NCBI RefSeq assembly: GCF_008329645.1
Contig: NZ_CP043474.1
Location: 4,278,001 to 4,342,000, forward strand
Direction: 5' to 3'
Source of the DNA: Mycolicibacterium grossiae
GTDB taxonomy: Bacteria > Actinomycetota > Actinomycetes > Mycobacteriales > Mycobacteriaceae
Length of the DNA: 64,000 nt
The position numbers and the translations under genes are program-made. The notes under the pieces were generated by a model that was not told the DNA's origin, did not search any database, and was given only the letters and a program-made list of their open reading frames with translations. Each line of letters begins with the position of its first letter. Position 1 is the stretch's first letter. This document shows, in pieces, positions 17,056-27,509 of the stretch.

Positions 17056-17369
17056 TGACCACACCGCTGACCATCGACTCGGGGCCGCGTGAGGATGGCT
17101 CGTACGTGGTCGCCGCCGACGGTGAGATCGACATGAGCAACGTCGCGATGTTCACGACGGCCATCGAGACGGCGGTCCGCGCATCCGACGGCGGGACCGG
17201 CGTGAAGGTCGACCTGAGTTCGGTGGACTACCTCGACAGCGGAGCGATCAACACGCTGTTCGCGCACGCCGATCACATCCGCGTGGTGGCCAATCCCATC
17301 CTGCTTCCGGTCCTCACCGTCAGCGGCCTGACCGAACTGGTGACCGTCGAGGCGGCACCGTCGGGCTGA
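17055..17369 (+). CDS. STAS domain anti-sigma factor antagonist
   Basis: A 104-residue STAS-domain protein of the RsbV/SpoIIAA type. Its core VKVDLSSVDYLDSGAINTLFAHAD carries the Asp-Ser motif; Ser62 is the expected phosphorylation site for the RsbW-like domain and dephosphorylation site for the PP2C domain. Its ATG overlaps the preceding stop by one base, implying coupled translation and matched stoichiometry with the hybrid kinase. The sigma factor or other effector it releases is not encoded nearby. Confidence 0.9.
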   Translation: MTTPLTIDSGPREDGSYVVAADGEIDMSNVAMFTTAIETAVRASDGGTGVKVDLSSVDYLDSGAINTLFAHADHIRVVANPILLPVLTVSGLTELVTVEAAPSG

Positions 17370-17379
17370 CCGGTGAGGT

Positions 17380-17985
17380 TCAGCGCAGCGCCATGTCCCA
17401 GAACGCCACCTCGAGGGTGAGCACCTCGGCGATCAGCTCGTCTCGACCCGACGGCACGGCGACGGCGCCGAGTTGCTCGACGTAGTCGGCGAAACCGGGA
17501 TGCGTCCAGTGCTCGGTGAACTCGCGCAGCGGCGACGACGGCGACGTCGCGGTGGTCCACGCCAGCAGGTACACCCGTTCCAGCACCCACAACGCGGTGA
17601 CCGCGTCGTCGAACGGAGCGGCGTCGAGCCGCTCGAGCAGTGAGCGGTAGGCGAGGGTCGCGTCGAGCGCCCGCTGGCCGAGGTCGAGGCCACGACGGGC
17701 GGCCTGCTCGTCGAACCAGTCGAGTTCGTCCACCAGGGCCGCACAGCCGCCGGCGAGCACCCGCTGCGAACTGCGCGGCGCGCGGGCCAGCAGCCGGGCC
17801 TGGAACCACAGCAGATCGGCGACGAAGAGCACGTCCTGCGCCAGCCAGCGATCGAAGGCGTCGGCGGTGATGGTGCCCTCGCGGACGGCGTCGAGGAAGG
17901 GGTGGCGGGTCGCGGCGGTCCACAGGTCGTCGAGCACGTCGCGCACCCTATCGGGTCCGTCGGGCCAGCAGCCACGCTCGTCCAT
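17380..17985 (-). CDS. TenA-like (thiaminase II fold) protein
   Basis: A 201-residue helical protein resembling TenA: DDLWTAATRHPFLDAVREGTITADAFDRWLAQD at the N-terminus in family style, a central LVDELDWFDEQAARRG, ALWVLERVYLLAWTTA, and a C-terminal EVLTLEVAFWDMALR in place of the usual EWxFWDxA. The nucleophile cysteine expected near the middle is not evident, suggesting a TenA_E-like or non-enzymatic member. ATG 17985 (GGGGAG 4 nt upstream) overlaps the methyltransferase gene by 38 nt; GTG 17946, one base after that gene's stop, is an equally plausible start. It is co-directional with the methyltransferase. Confidence 0.72.
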   Translation of the reverse strand: MDERGCWPDGPDRVRDVLDDLWTAATRHPFLDAVREGTITADAFDRWLAQDVLFVADLLWFQARLLARAPRSSQRVLAGGCAALVDELDWFDEQAARRGLDLGQRALDATLAYRSLLERLDAAPFDDAVTALWVLERVYLLAWTTATSPSSPLREFTEHWTHPGFADYVEQLGAVAVPSGRDELIAEVLTLEVAFWDMALR

Positions 17986-18499
17986 CGGACTCCCCGGCCG
18001 TCACGACGTGCAGTCCGCCGAAGGCCGCGGGCAGCGCGCCGGGGCGGGCGCGGAAGCGGCCGGGCGTCGCTCCGACCTCGCTGAGCACCGAGATCGCCAA
18101 CAGGCCGCCCGGCGCCAACCGTTCGACGATCGGACCGTCGAGGCGCGGGTCGCGGAACAGCTGGCAGACCAGGACGTCGACGGGTGGTCCCGGCGGCAGT
18201 CCGTCGTCGAGGTCGGCGACGGAGAACCGGCAGCGGTCGTCGACGCCGACGCGGCGAGCGAGTGCCGCAGCGCAGTCGATGGCCACCGGCGAGACGTCGA
18301 CGGCGGTGACCTCGATGCCGCGCAGCGTCAGCCAGACCGCGACGACACCAGTGCCGCAGGCGATCTCGAGACCACGCCCGCCGGTCGGGAACTCGTCGGC
18401 GACGGCGGCGAAGCACTCCGGCGGCCGGGGCACCACGCCCGGTGACGGCGTCCGTGCGGCGTACCGCTCGTCCCAGCGCATCCGATCGGCGTCCGACAT
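17948..18499 (-). CDS. class I SAM-dependent methyltransferase
   Basis: A 183-residue Rossmann-fold methyltransferase. Motif I is LEIACGTGVVAVWL, the acidic post-I strand is VTAVDVSPVAIDCAAALA, motif II is FSVADLDDGLP, and VERLAPGGLLAISVLSEVG matches motif III. It is small, with no obvious substrate-binding extension, so the substrate is unknown. A leaderless promoter (TAGGCT, 7 nt before ATG) precedes it. It probably heads a two-gene unit with the TenA-like gene. Confidence 0.82.
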   Translation of the reverse strand: MSDADRMRWDERYAARTPSPGVVPRPPECFAAVADEFPTGGRGLEIACGTGVVAVWLTLRGIEVTAVDVSPVAIDCAAALARRVGVDDRCRFSVADLDDGLPPGPPVDVLVCQLFRDPRLDGPIVERLAPGGLLAISVLSEVGATPGRFRARPGALPAAFGGLHVVTAGESDGRAWLLARRTR

Positions 18500-18506
18500 C
18501 GCGGCC

Positions 18507-18512
18507 AGCCTA
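18507..18512 (-). promoter_or_regulatory. leaderless -10 box of the methyltransferase gene
   Basis: Minus-strand TAGGCT lies 7 nt before ATG 18499. No Shine-Dalgarno is visible. Confidence 0.5.
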
Positions 18513-18532
18513 GTGCCGTCGTGGTCGTCGGC

Positions 18533-20143
18533 TCAGAGCGCGTCGAACGCGCCCTCGCGCACGCGCGCGCGGACCGTCCTGCGGTCGAGCTTGCCGCTCG
18601 GCAGCGTCGGGATCTGGTCGGCGGCCGCACGGAACCACCGCGTCGGCACCTTGTAGACGGACAGCTGGGCACGCGTGCGTGCGGTGAGATCCGCGGCTGC
18701 GGCTTGCGGTGTGGTTGGCGTTGTGGATGGCGTTGTGGAAGGCGCTGCGGGAACGATGACGGCGCAGACCTCCTCACCGCGCTCGGGGTGGTCGAGGCCG
18801 ACGACGACGCACTGCGTGACGTCGTCGAAGCGCTCGACGACGGCCTCGACCTCCAGCGGTGACACGTTGGCACCGCTGGACTTGATCATGTCGCCGGTGC
18901 GGCCGACGTAGAACAGCCGCGGGTCACCGGTGCGCCGGTAGACGCGGTCGCCGGTGTGGTACCAGCCGTCGGCGTCGAAGGTGTCCACGCGTTCGCGCTT
19001 GTTGTAGCCCGCCATGACGCCGACGCCACGGACGAGCAGCTCGCCGACCTCGCCGTCGGGAACCGGGCCGCCGGTTTCGTCGACGATCGCCATCTCGGTG
19101 TGCGCGAAGCCGCCGGCGGTCTCGGACATCGTGCGGTGCACCGGGTAGCCGTCCGGGACGTCGACCATGGCGATGTCGAGCGGACCGTCACGCAACAGCG
19201 GTGCACTCGACAGGTCGCGGTCGGCGAAGGTGGGGTGGTCGCGCAGGCGCTGGGTGAACGCGGGCCAGCCGATGACGCCGGTGGCGCGCTCCCGCTCGAC
19301 GAGGTCCAGCGCGACGCCGGGGTCGAGGTTGGGCTGCACCAGCACGGTGACGGGGCCGTGCAGTGCACCGGTGGTCGCCAGCAATCCGCCGATCCAGAAG
19401 AAGGGCATCGCGCACAGCACCTTTGGCGGCCCTGGATTGCCGGTCACCGCGCGGATGGCGGCGGGCCAGGTCGCGGTCTGGCGCGTCAGGGTGCCGTGGG
19501 TGTGCAGCACGCCCTTGGGGTCGGCGGTGGACCCGGAGGTGTGCACCATCACGGCGAGGTCGGCAGGGGAGACCTCGGCCTCGGCGGCGGCGAGCACATC
19601 GGGTGAGACCAAACTTCGCTCTGAGATCCCCCCGGCCGGCGCGGCGGTGGCCCAGCCGGGGCAATCGGCGGGTGCGCCGGTGAGCACGATCGACCGGAGA
19701 TGCGGCGCGGCCGGCAGGGCGATCCGGTCGGCCCGTTGGCCGGCCAGCCCGTCGAGGGCGCCTTCGAGGCGTGCGGGGACGTCGATGCCGAGCACGCGCC
19801 GCGGGGCGACGAGGGTCGAGACGTCGCTGAGCCGGAGCACCCTGGCGAGTTCGGCCGGCGGGTACAGCGTGCTGAGCGGTATCACCAGCGCACCGACGCG
19901 GGACGCGGCCAGCCACCACGTCACCCACTGCGTGCCGTTGGGGAAGTAGAGGCCGAGGCGGGTGCCCTTGCCGATGCCGCGCCATAGCAGGAAGCGGGCC
20001 AGGTGCGCGGAGCGTCGTTCGGCGTCGGCGTAGGTGAGGCGGTCGTCGGGGGCGGCGTCGGGGGTGATGACGTAGGGATGATCGCCGTGGTCCCGCGCGA
20101 TGCGGTGCAGCAGGGCGGGCACCGTGAGTGCGTGGGCGGTCAC
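18533..20143 (-). CDS. acyl-CoA synthetase (FadD-like, ANL superfamily)
   Basis: A 536-residue AMP-forming ligase activating a carboxylic acid as its CoA thioester. Signatures: VHTSGSTADPKGVLHTHG (P-loop), the middle motif reduced to HRTMSETAGGFAHTEMA, DGWYHTGDRVYR, GRTGDMIKSSGANVSPLEVE and the C-terminal LPSGKLDRR Lys. A Thr/Pro-rich linker (TTPSTTPTTP) interrupts the C-terminal domain and arises from a short imperfect repeat around 18710-18750. The start GTG 20143 is close to the divergent MDR gene. Substrate unknown. Confidence 0.85.
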   Translation of the reverse strand: MTAHALTVPALLHRIARDHGDHPYVITPDAAPDDRLTYADAERRSAHLARFLLWRGIGKGTRLGLYFPNGTQWVTWWLAASRVGALVIPLSTLYPPAELARVLRLSDVSTLVAPRRVLGIDVPARLEGALDGLAGQRADRIALPAAPHLRSIVLTGAPADCPGWATAAPAGGISERSLVSPDVLAAAEAEVSPADLAVMVHTSGSTADPKGVLHTHGTLTRQTATWPAAIRAVTGNPGPPKVLCAMPFFWIGGLLATTGALHGPVTVLVQPNLDPGVALDLVERERATGVIGWPAFTQRLRDHPTFADRDLSSAPLLRDGPLDIAMVDVPDGYPVHRTMSETAGGFAHTEMAIVDETGGPVPDGEVGELLVRGVGVMAGYNKRERVDTFDADGWYHTGDRVYRRTGDPRLFYVGRTGDMIKSSGANVSPLEVEAVVERFDDVTQCVVVGLDHPERGEEVCAVIVPAAPSTTPSTTPTTPQAAAADLTARTRAQLSVYKVPTRWFRAAADQIPTLPSGKLDRRTVRARVREGAFDAL

Positions 20144-20178
20144 GCTGGCATTCTCGCCGATACGGCGTGCTTTCTGGG

Positions 20179-20184
20179 TAGCGT
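20179..20184 (+). promoter_or_regulatory. leaderless -10 box of the MDR reductase gene
   Basis: TAGCGT lies 6 nt before GTG 20191, and there is no Shine-Dalgarno. Confidence 0.5.
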
Positions 20185-20190
20185 CACGGC

Positions 20191-21210
20191 GTGCCCGAGT
20201 CGACGAATCGTCAGGTGGTCCTGCGGCGCAGGCCGGTGGGGTTGGTGGTGCCCGAGGACGTCGAACTCGTCTCCGCGCCCCTGCCCGAACTGGCCGACGG
20301 TGAGGCGTTGCTGCGCAACACCTACGTCGGCATCGACGCCGCGGTGCGGACGTGGCTGAACGACCAGCCCGGGTACCTGCCGCCCGTCGGGCTCGGCGAG
20401 GTGATTCGGGCCGCGGGCATCGGCGAGGTGGTGGCGACGCGCTGCGACGCCTACGCCGTCGGTGACGTGGTGACGACGCTGTCCGGGTTCCAGGAGTACT
20501 GCGTCATCCGCGACGATCTCTTCTCGACGCCGATGCCGGGACTGACCGATCAACTGGCGATCATGTCGGTGTACGGGCCCACCGGTGCCACTGCGTACTT
20601 CGGGATGATGGACATCGGCCGGCCCCGCGAGGGGGAGACCGTGGTGGTGTCGGCGGCCGCCGGCGCGACGGGATCCGTGGCCGGGCAGATCGCCAAGGTG
20701 CACGGCGCGCGGGTGGTGGGGATCGCCGGCGGTCCGGAGAAGTGCCGGGCAGTCGTCGAGTCGTTCGGGTTCGACGCGTGCATCGACTACCGCGCCGGTG
20801 ACATCGCCGCGGCGCTGAAGCAGCACTGTCCGCGCGGGGTCGACGTCTACTTCGACAACGTCGGCGGCCCGATCCTCGACGCCGTGCTCGGGCGGCTGGC
20901 CCGCAACGCCCGCGTCGTGCTGTGCGGGGTGATCTCGAGCTACCTCGACGGCAGGCACCCCGGTCCGTCGAATTACGTCAACCTGCTGGCGAAGACGGCA
21001 CGCATGGAGGGGTTCAACGCGCTCGACCAGTGGGGGCGGTTCGACGAGGCGTTCACGGCGCTGCGCCGCTGGGAGCAGGACGGGCTGCTCAAGCACCGGC
21101 AGACGGTGTACCACGGTGTCGAGGCGTGCGTCGACGCGCTCAACGGGCTGTTCACCGGCGCGAACATCGGCAAGATGCTGGTCGAGGTCGGCGCGCCGAC
21201 CACCCGCTGA
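20191..21210 (+). CDS. MDR superfamily NADP-dependent oxidoreductase (alkenal/one reductase-like)
   Basis: A 339-residue zinc-free medium-chain reductase resembling curcumin/prostaglandin/2-alkenal reductases, which reduce activated C=C bonds with NADPH. Hallmarks are LLRNTYVGIDAAVRTWLND, YGPTGATAYFGMMDIG, the nucleotide motif VSAAAGATGSVAGQIAKVHGARVVGIAGG, DVYFDNVGGPILDAVL, and RMEGFNALDQWGRFDEA. No structural-zinc cysteine cluster is seen. It converges on the repeat array and the UvrA-like gene, and diverges from an acyl-CoA synthetase. Confidence 0.88.
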   Translation: MPESTNRQVVLRRRPVGLVVPEDVELVSAPLPELADGEALLRNTYVGIDAAVRTWLNDQPGYLPPVGLGEVIRAAGIGEVVATRCDAYAVGDVVTTLSGFQEYCVIRDDLFSTPMPGLTDQLAIMSVYGPTGATAYFGMMDIGRPREGETVVVSAAAGATGSVAGQIAKVHGARVVGIAGGPEKCRAVVESFGFDACIDYRAGDIAAALKQHCPRGVDVYFDNVGGPILDAVLGRLARNARVVLCGVISSYLDGRHPGPSNYVNLLAKTARMEGFNALDQWGRFDEAFTALRRWEQDGLLKHRQTVYHGVEACVDALNGLFTGANIGKMLVEVGAPTTR

Positions 21211-21243
21211 GCGCAGGATGCGCGTGACCCCCGGGTCGCAGGA

Positions 21244-21620
21244 CCGGGATAGGCGGCCCCGTTGGGCGGCCGCGGTCGAGGCTAGCTTTAGAGGGTCCAT
21301 GTCTCGAATGCCCGCCTCTGAGCGACAACTCGCGACAATGCACGTCGCGGTGTGAGCCGGCGGCCGCCGACACCAATCCGGGATAGGCGGCCCCGTTGGG
21401 CGGCCGCGGTCAAGGTTAGCTTTAGAGGGTCGGTGTCTCGAACGCCCGCCTCTGAGCGACAACTCGCGACAATGCACGTCGCGGTGTGAGCCGGCGGCCG
21501 CCGACACCAATCCGGGACAGGCGGCCCCCTTGGGCGGCCGCGGTCGAGGCTAGCTCCGGAAAGTCCCTGTCTGAATGCCCATCTTCGAGCGACAACTCGC
21601 GACAATTACTACCCGCGCAC
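21244..21620 (+). repeat. direct tandem repeat array A, 134-bp period, three copies
   Basis: Units begin at 21244, 21378 and 21512, an exact 134-bp spacing, each opening with CCGGGATAGGCGGCC or a one-base variant. Copies 1 and 2 are nearly identical; copy 3 diverges after about 50 bases. Each unit carries a roughly 29-40-bp core (21310-21338, 21444-21472, 21577-21605) ending in GCGACAACTCGCGACAA. Stop-punctuated frames and lack of ribosome sites argue against coding. The array fills most of the gap between two convergent genes. Confidence 0.85.
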
Positions 21621-21644
21621 GGGCTTGTCGCGAGTTGTCGCGCA
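21586..21644. repeat. central hairpin joining the two repeat arrays
   Basis: The last array-A core and the first array-B core face each other: arms of about 20 nt (GCGACAACTCGCGACAA at 21589-21605 and TTGTCGCGAGTTGTCGC at 21625-21641) are perfect complements around a 19-nt loop. This would form a strong stem-loop on either strand. Confidence 0.75.
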
Positions 21645-21904
21645 GAGGCGGGCAATCGACAAGCACTCTTCCGGGCACGGGTCTCGAAACCCCGGCGCGG
21701 CGGACCAAGACCCTCGCGAACCCTCTATATGCGCGTTGTCGCGAGTTGTCGCGCAGAGGCGGGCAATCGAGAAGCACTCCTCCCGGCGACGGGTCTCGAA
21801 ACCCCGACCGCCGAAGCCAAGACCCTCGCGAATCCTCTATATGCGCGTTGTCGCGAGTTGTCGCGCAGAGGCGGGCAATCGAGAAGCACTTCTCCGGACG
21901 ACGG
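21625..21904 (-). repeat. tandem repeat array B, 111-112-bp period, inverted relative to array A
   Basis: Core copies at 21625-21653, 21736-21764 and 21848-21876 start with TTGTCGCGAGTTGTCGC and end in CAGAGGCGGGC, the reverse complement of the array-A core with one or two changes. Between cores B1-B2 and B2-B3 is a shared block with GGGTCTCGAAACCCCG and CCTCTATATGCGCG. The third unit is cut short near 21904. No gene is evident; repeats and their spacers are alike, so this is not a CRISPR. Confidence 0.82.
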
Positions 21905-21939
21905 GACCGCGCCGCCAGCTCGGTTGCAGGACCCCGCCT

Positions 21940-24315
<2,376 letters not shown>

Positions 24316-24384
24316 CTCAGCGCACCTCGGGAATGCTCGCCACGCGGGCGATCGTGCCACGCGGGATCAAGCTTGCCTAGCACG

Positions 24385-24390
24385 TACGGT
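24385..24390 (+). promoter_or_regulatory. leaderless -10 box of the NYN gene
   Basis: TACGGT lies 7 nt before GTG 24398; no Shine-Dalgarno is seen. Confidence 0.5.
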
Positions 24391-24397
24391 CGTCGGC

Positions 24398-24802
24398 GTG
24401 CGGTGGATCGTCGACGCGATGAACGTCATCGGCTCGCGGCCCGACGGATGGTGGCGCGACCGCCATGCCGCGACCGTGGCGCTGCTCGACGCCGTCGCGC
24501 GGTGGGCCGAGGCGCACGACGAACGGGTCACCGTCGTGCTCGAACGGCCGCCGCGCGCGCCGCTCGACCCGTCGTCCGGTTCGGGACGCGTCGACGTCGG
24601 GTGGGCCCCGTCGCCCGCGCCGAACTCCGCCGACGACGAGATCGTACGGCGCGTGTCCGCGGACCCGGAGCCGGCGAGCCTGCGAGTCGTGACCTCCGAC
24701 GCCGGGCTGATCGAGCGCGTCGCCGCCGCCGGCGCCGCGACGTTTCCGGCCAAGGCGTTCCGCGATCTGGTCGATCCGCCGCCCGACGCGGGTCCGCATT
24801 GA
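24398..24802 (+). CDS. NYN/PIN-like domain protein (putative ribonuclease)
   Basis: A 134-residue NYN-domain protein (YacP/PIN-like fold), probably a metal-dependent RNase acting in RNA processing. It begins MRWIVDAMNVIGSRPDGW with the first acidic residue and Asn. ADDEIVRR supplies the second acidic pair, and LRVVTSDAGLIERV the third Asp, in the standard order. It is compact, with only the catalytic domain. It is followed by the FAD-protein gene 45 nt downstream, which has its own ribosome site. Confidence 0.78.
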   Translation: MRWIVDAMNVIGSRPDGWWRDRHAATVALLDAVARWAEAHDERVTVVLERPPRAPLDPSSGSGRVDVGWAPSPAPNSADDEIVRRVSADPEPASLRVVTSDAGLIERVAAAGAATFPAKAFRDLVDPPPDAGPH

Positions 24803-24847
24803 CTTTCGACCACGGCGTCGTCCAACCCGTGACGAGGACGGCCTTCG

Positions 24848-26308
24848 ATGGTAACCACGGATGATGCCCTGCGAGTCGACGCCGTGACCATCCCCTTCCC
24901 GCACGTCGCCGTCATCGGAGGCGGGTTCAGCGGCGCGATGACCGCGGTGAACCTCGCCCGCCTCGCCGACGACCCGCTGCACGTGACGGTCATCGACCCC
25001 GTCGAGACGGTCGGCCGCGGTACGGCCTACGCGCAACGACGACCCGAGTTCCTGCTCAACGTGGCGGCGCGCAACATGTCGGCGTTCCCCGACGAGCCGG
25101 ACCACTTCCTGCAGTGGCTGCGGACCCGCTCGGAGTACGCGGCAACTCCGGAGGTCGCCCTGCGGGAGAGCTTCATTCCCCGCCAGATCTACGGCGACTA
25201 CCTCGCGGCGATCGTGCACCATCACCTGCGCAGCCCGGGGGAGCGGGCGCCGGTCTCGGCGACGTTCGTGACCGGCGAGGCCGTCGACGTCGACGCCGAC
25301 GGCGTGGTGCGGCTGGCCGACGGGACGACGATCGCCGCCGACCGCGTCGTACTCGCCACCGGCAACGAGACGCCCGCAGGCCTGCCGGGTGCCGAGGACG
25401 TGGCGGAGCACCCGGCATGGGTGGCCGATCCGTGGCGGCCGTGGGAGGACCGCCTGCCAACAGACGACGGCGCGGTGGTCATCCTCGGTACCGGGCTCAC
25501 CGCCGTCGACGTCATCGTCACGCTGCGCGCCGTGGGGTGGGCGGGCCCCATCCACGCGGTGTCCCGGCACGGATGGTTCCCGCACGGCCATTTCCGGGGC
25601 ATCGAGTACCCCGAGTTCCCGCCGGCCGGCCTCGACCTCGGCGCACTGGGCTTGGACGGTCTGGTGGCCCTGGTCAACGAGCACTGCACGCGCCTGCACG
25701 AACGCAATGCGCATCCGGCGATCATCGTCGACAAGCTGCGGCCGTACACCCAGCGGCTGTGGCGCGGCTTCACCCGTGAGGAGCGGCTCGCGTTCGCCAC
25801 CGAACACGCCGCCCGCTGGAACGTCCATCGACACCGGATCGCACCGGAGATCCATGGCCAGGTGACTCAGGCGCAACTGACCGGTCAGCTCCAGGTGCAC
25901 GCCGCGGCGATCGACCGCGTCCACGCCGTCGACGGGCGCATCGTGACCCAGCTCGCCGGCGGTCCGAGTCTCGAGGGCGATCTGGTCGTCAACGCGACCG
26001 GCCCGTCGAGCCGGCTCACCCGCACCCGGTCGACGCTGCTACGAAACCTGTTGCACAGCGGCATGATCGCACCGGACGACGTCGATCTCGGTGTCCGCGT
26101 GGCGGGCGACCACACCGCCGTCACGGCCACCGGTGACCGCTCGCCGGCACTGCTGGTGCTGGGACCGCTACTGAAGGGCACCTACTGGGAGACGGTCGCG
26201 GTGCCCGAACTGCGCGGGCAGGCGCGCCGGGTCGCCGAGACCGTGCTCGACCGGGTGCACCAGGACGACGAGGACCGGGCCCTCGCACTGCTCGAGCACA
26301 TGCTGTGA
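24848..26308 (+). CDS. FAD/NAD(P)-binding oxidoreductase (NAD_binding_9-type)
   Basis: A 486-residue flavoprotein. The FAD Rossmann motif is VAVIGGGFSGAMTAVNLARL near residue 20, followed by VGRGTAYAQRRPEFLLNVAARNMSAFPDEPDHFLQWL, which is characteristic of this family. A second dinucleotide site, VVILGTGLTAVDVIVTL, lies mid-protein, and LVVNATGPSSRL near the C-terminus. The reaction is unknown; relatives are annotated only as FAD-dependent oxidoreductases or possible N-hydroxylating monooxygenases. AGGA about 9 nt before ATG 24848 supports the start. Confidence 0.8.
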   Translation: MVTTDDALRVDAVTIPFPHVAVIGGGFSGAMTAVNLARLADDPLHVTVIDPVETVGRGTAYAQRRPEFLLNVAARNMSAFPDEPDHFLQWLRTRSEYAATPEVALRESFIPRQIYGDYLAAIVHHHLRSPGERAPVSATFVTGEAVDVDADGVVRLADGTTIAADRVVLATGNETPAGLPGAEDVAEHPAWVADPWRPWEDRLPTDDGAVVILGTGLTAVDVIVTLRAVGWAGPIHAVSRHGWFPHGHFRGIEYPEFPPAGLDLGALGLDGLVALVNEHCTRLHERNAHPAIIVDKLRPYTQRLWRGFTREERLAFATEHAARWNVHRHRIAPEIHGQVTQAQLTGQLQVHAAAIDRVHAVDGRIVTQLAGGPSLEGDLVVNATGPSSRLTRTRSTLLRNLLHSGMIAPDDVDLGVRVAGDHTAVTATGDRSPALLVLGPLLKGTYWETVAVPELRGQARRVAETVLDRVHQDDEDRALALLEHML

Positions 26309-26311
26309 CGC

Positions 26312-27085
26312 TCACCGGCAGCAGTGGTCACCGCTCTCGGCGGGACGCGGGGGACGGGGGTCCCGCGGGTCACTGGGGTCGGGATCGCCGAACCAGCGTG
26401 TGGGCTCGCGCACGCCGTATTCGTCGTGGCGACACCACCATTCGTAGGGGCGGGTCTGCGGATATCCCGGTGGGGAGTCCTCCCACGTCTCCTGTCGGCC
26501 CAGCGCGGTCACGTCCAGCAGTGCCCACGTCGCGACGAACGCCTCGTCGCCGCGCGCGTCGACGAAGTAGGTGCGGTACACCCGGTCGCCGTCACGGATG
26601 AAGGCGTTGGTGCCGTGCCAGTCGCGGACACCGAAGTCGACGTCGAACTCGATCCCCGCCGACGGCAGGATGGTGAACCACGGGTGCCGCCAACCCATCC
26701 GCTGCGTGATGCGCTGAAGTTCGGCCTGACCACCGCGCGAGGCGTAGACCAGGGTGGTGTCCCGCGCGTTGAGGTGCGCCAGATGTCCGACGTGGTCGGC
26801 CATCAGCGAGCATCCGACGCACCCGCGATCGGGCCAGCCGTCGAGGTCGGGATCGAAGAACGCTCGGTACACCAGCAGTTGGCGACGCCCATCGAACAGG
26901 TCGAGCAGGCCGACCTCGCCGTCGGGGCCGTCGAAGCGGTAGTCCTTCTCGACCGGGGTCCACGGCATCCGGCGTCGCCGCGCGGCGAGTGCGTCCCGCG
27001 CCCGGGTGAACTCCTTCTCCGCCGGTAGCAGTCGCGCTCTGGCGTCCTCCCACTGCTGCGCCGAGACGATCTCCGGCAACTCCAT
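26312..27085 (-). CDS. DUF899 family thioredoxin-like protein
   Basis: A 257-residue DUF899 protein (thioredoxin-fold relatives). Key segments are FDGPDGEVGLLDLFDGRRQLLVYRAFFDP, RGCVGCSLMADHVGHLAHLNARDTTLVYASR with a CxxC-like CVGC, and MGWRHPWFTILPSAGIEFDVDFGV. Function is not established. ATG 27085 is favoured by AGGAG 7 nt upstream; ATG 27106 is an alternative next to TACGTT. It diverges from an ArsR-SRPBCC pair with which it shares an 80-bp control region. Confidence 0.82.
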   Translation of the reverse strand: MELPEIVSAQQWEDARARLLPAEKEFTRARDALAARRRRMPWTPVEKDYRFDGPDGEVGLLDLFDGRRQLLVYRAFFDPDLDGWPDRGCVGCSLMADHVGHLAHLNARDTTLVYASRGGQAELQRITQRMGWRHPWFTILPSAGIEFDVDFGVRDWHGTNAFIRDGDRVYRTYFVDARGDEAFVATWALLDVTALGRQETWEDSPPGYPQTRPYEWWCRHDEYGVREPTRWFGDPDPSDPRDPRPPRPAESGDHCCR

Positions 27086-27151
27086 CCTCGACTCCTCATC
27101 GTTCAACGTATTGGTTCAATGAATGACGCCCAGCACAACACGTCATGCCGC

Positions 27152-27157
27152 TATAGT
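27152..27157 (+). promoter_or_regulatory. leaderless -10 box of the arsR/SRPBCC unit
   Basis: TATAGT lies 7 nt before ATG 27165. Around it are GTTCAA/TTGAAC half-sites: two direct copies near 27100-27120, and TTGAAC inside the first codons near 27169. These are candidate ArsR operators. Confidence 0.55.
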
Positions 27158-27164
27158 CAACGGA

Positions 27165-27509
27165 ATGATTGAACGTTCGGTATCCCCGGCGAACCCGACG
27201 CTGGACCGCACCTACGCCGCGCTGGCCGACCCGACGCGGCGGTGGATGCTCGAGACGCTGCGCGGCGGCGACGCCCGCATCAGCGACCTCGCCGAGCCGC
27301 TGCCCATGAGCTTCGCCGGCGTCTCCCGCCACGTCGGCGTCCTGGAGGCCGCCGGTCTGGTGCACCGGGAAGTGCGGGGCCGGGAACACTGGCTGTCCGT
27401 CCAACCCGAGGCGCTCTCGGCGGCGAGTGCGTGGCTCGACCAGCAGACGGCGTTCTGGTCGACCCGTGCCGATGCGCTCGCCCGGCGGCTCGCGAAGCGC
27501 GACCGGTGA
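27165..27509 (+). CDS. ArsR family transcriptional regulator
   Basis: A 114-residue winged-helix repressor. YAALADPTRRWMLETLRGG (helices 1-2) and ISDLAEPLPMSFAGVSRHVGVLEAAGLVHREVRGREHWLSV (recognition helix and wing) match the ArsR subtype usually paired with SRPBCC proteins. Metal-binding ELCVCD is absent. The ATG at 27165 fits the leaderless promoter; an in-frame extension to 27123 runs through the -10 box and is not real. Its stop overlaps the SRPBCC start by 4 nt (GTGA). Confidence 0.88.
   Translation: MIERSVSPANPTLDRTYAALADPTRRWMLETLRGGDARISDLAEPLPMSFAGVSRHVGVLEAAGLVHREVRGREHWLSVQPEALSAASAWLDQQTAFWSTRADALARRLAKRDR

Noticed and set aside
21244..21904. CRISPR array
   Set aside because: Periods of 112-134 bp, intervening segments nearly identical, orientation switches midway, and no cas genes.
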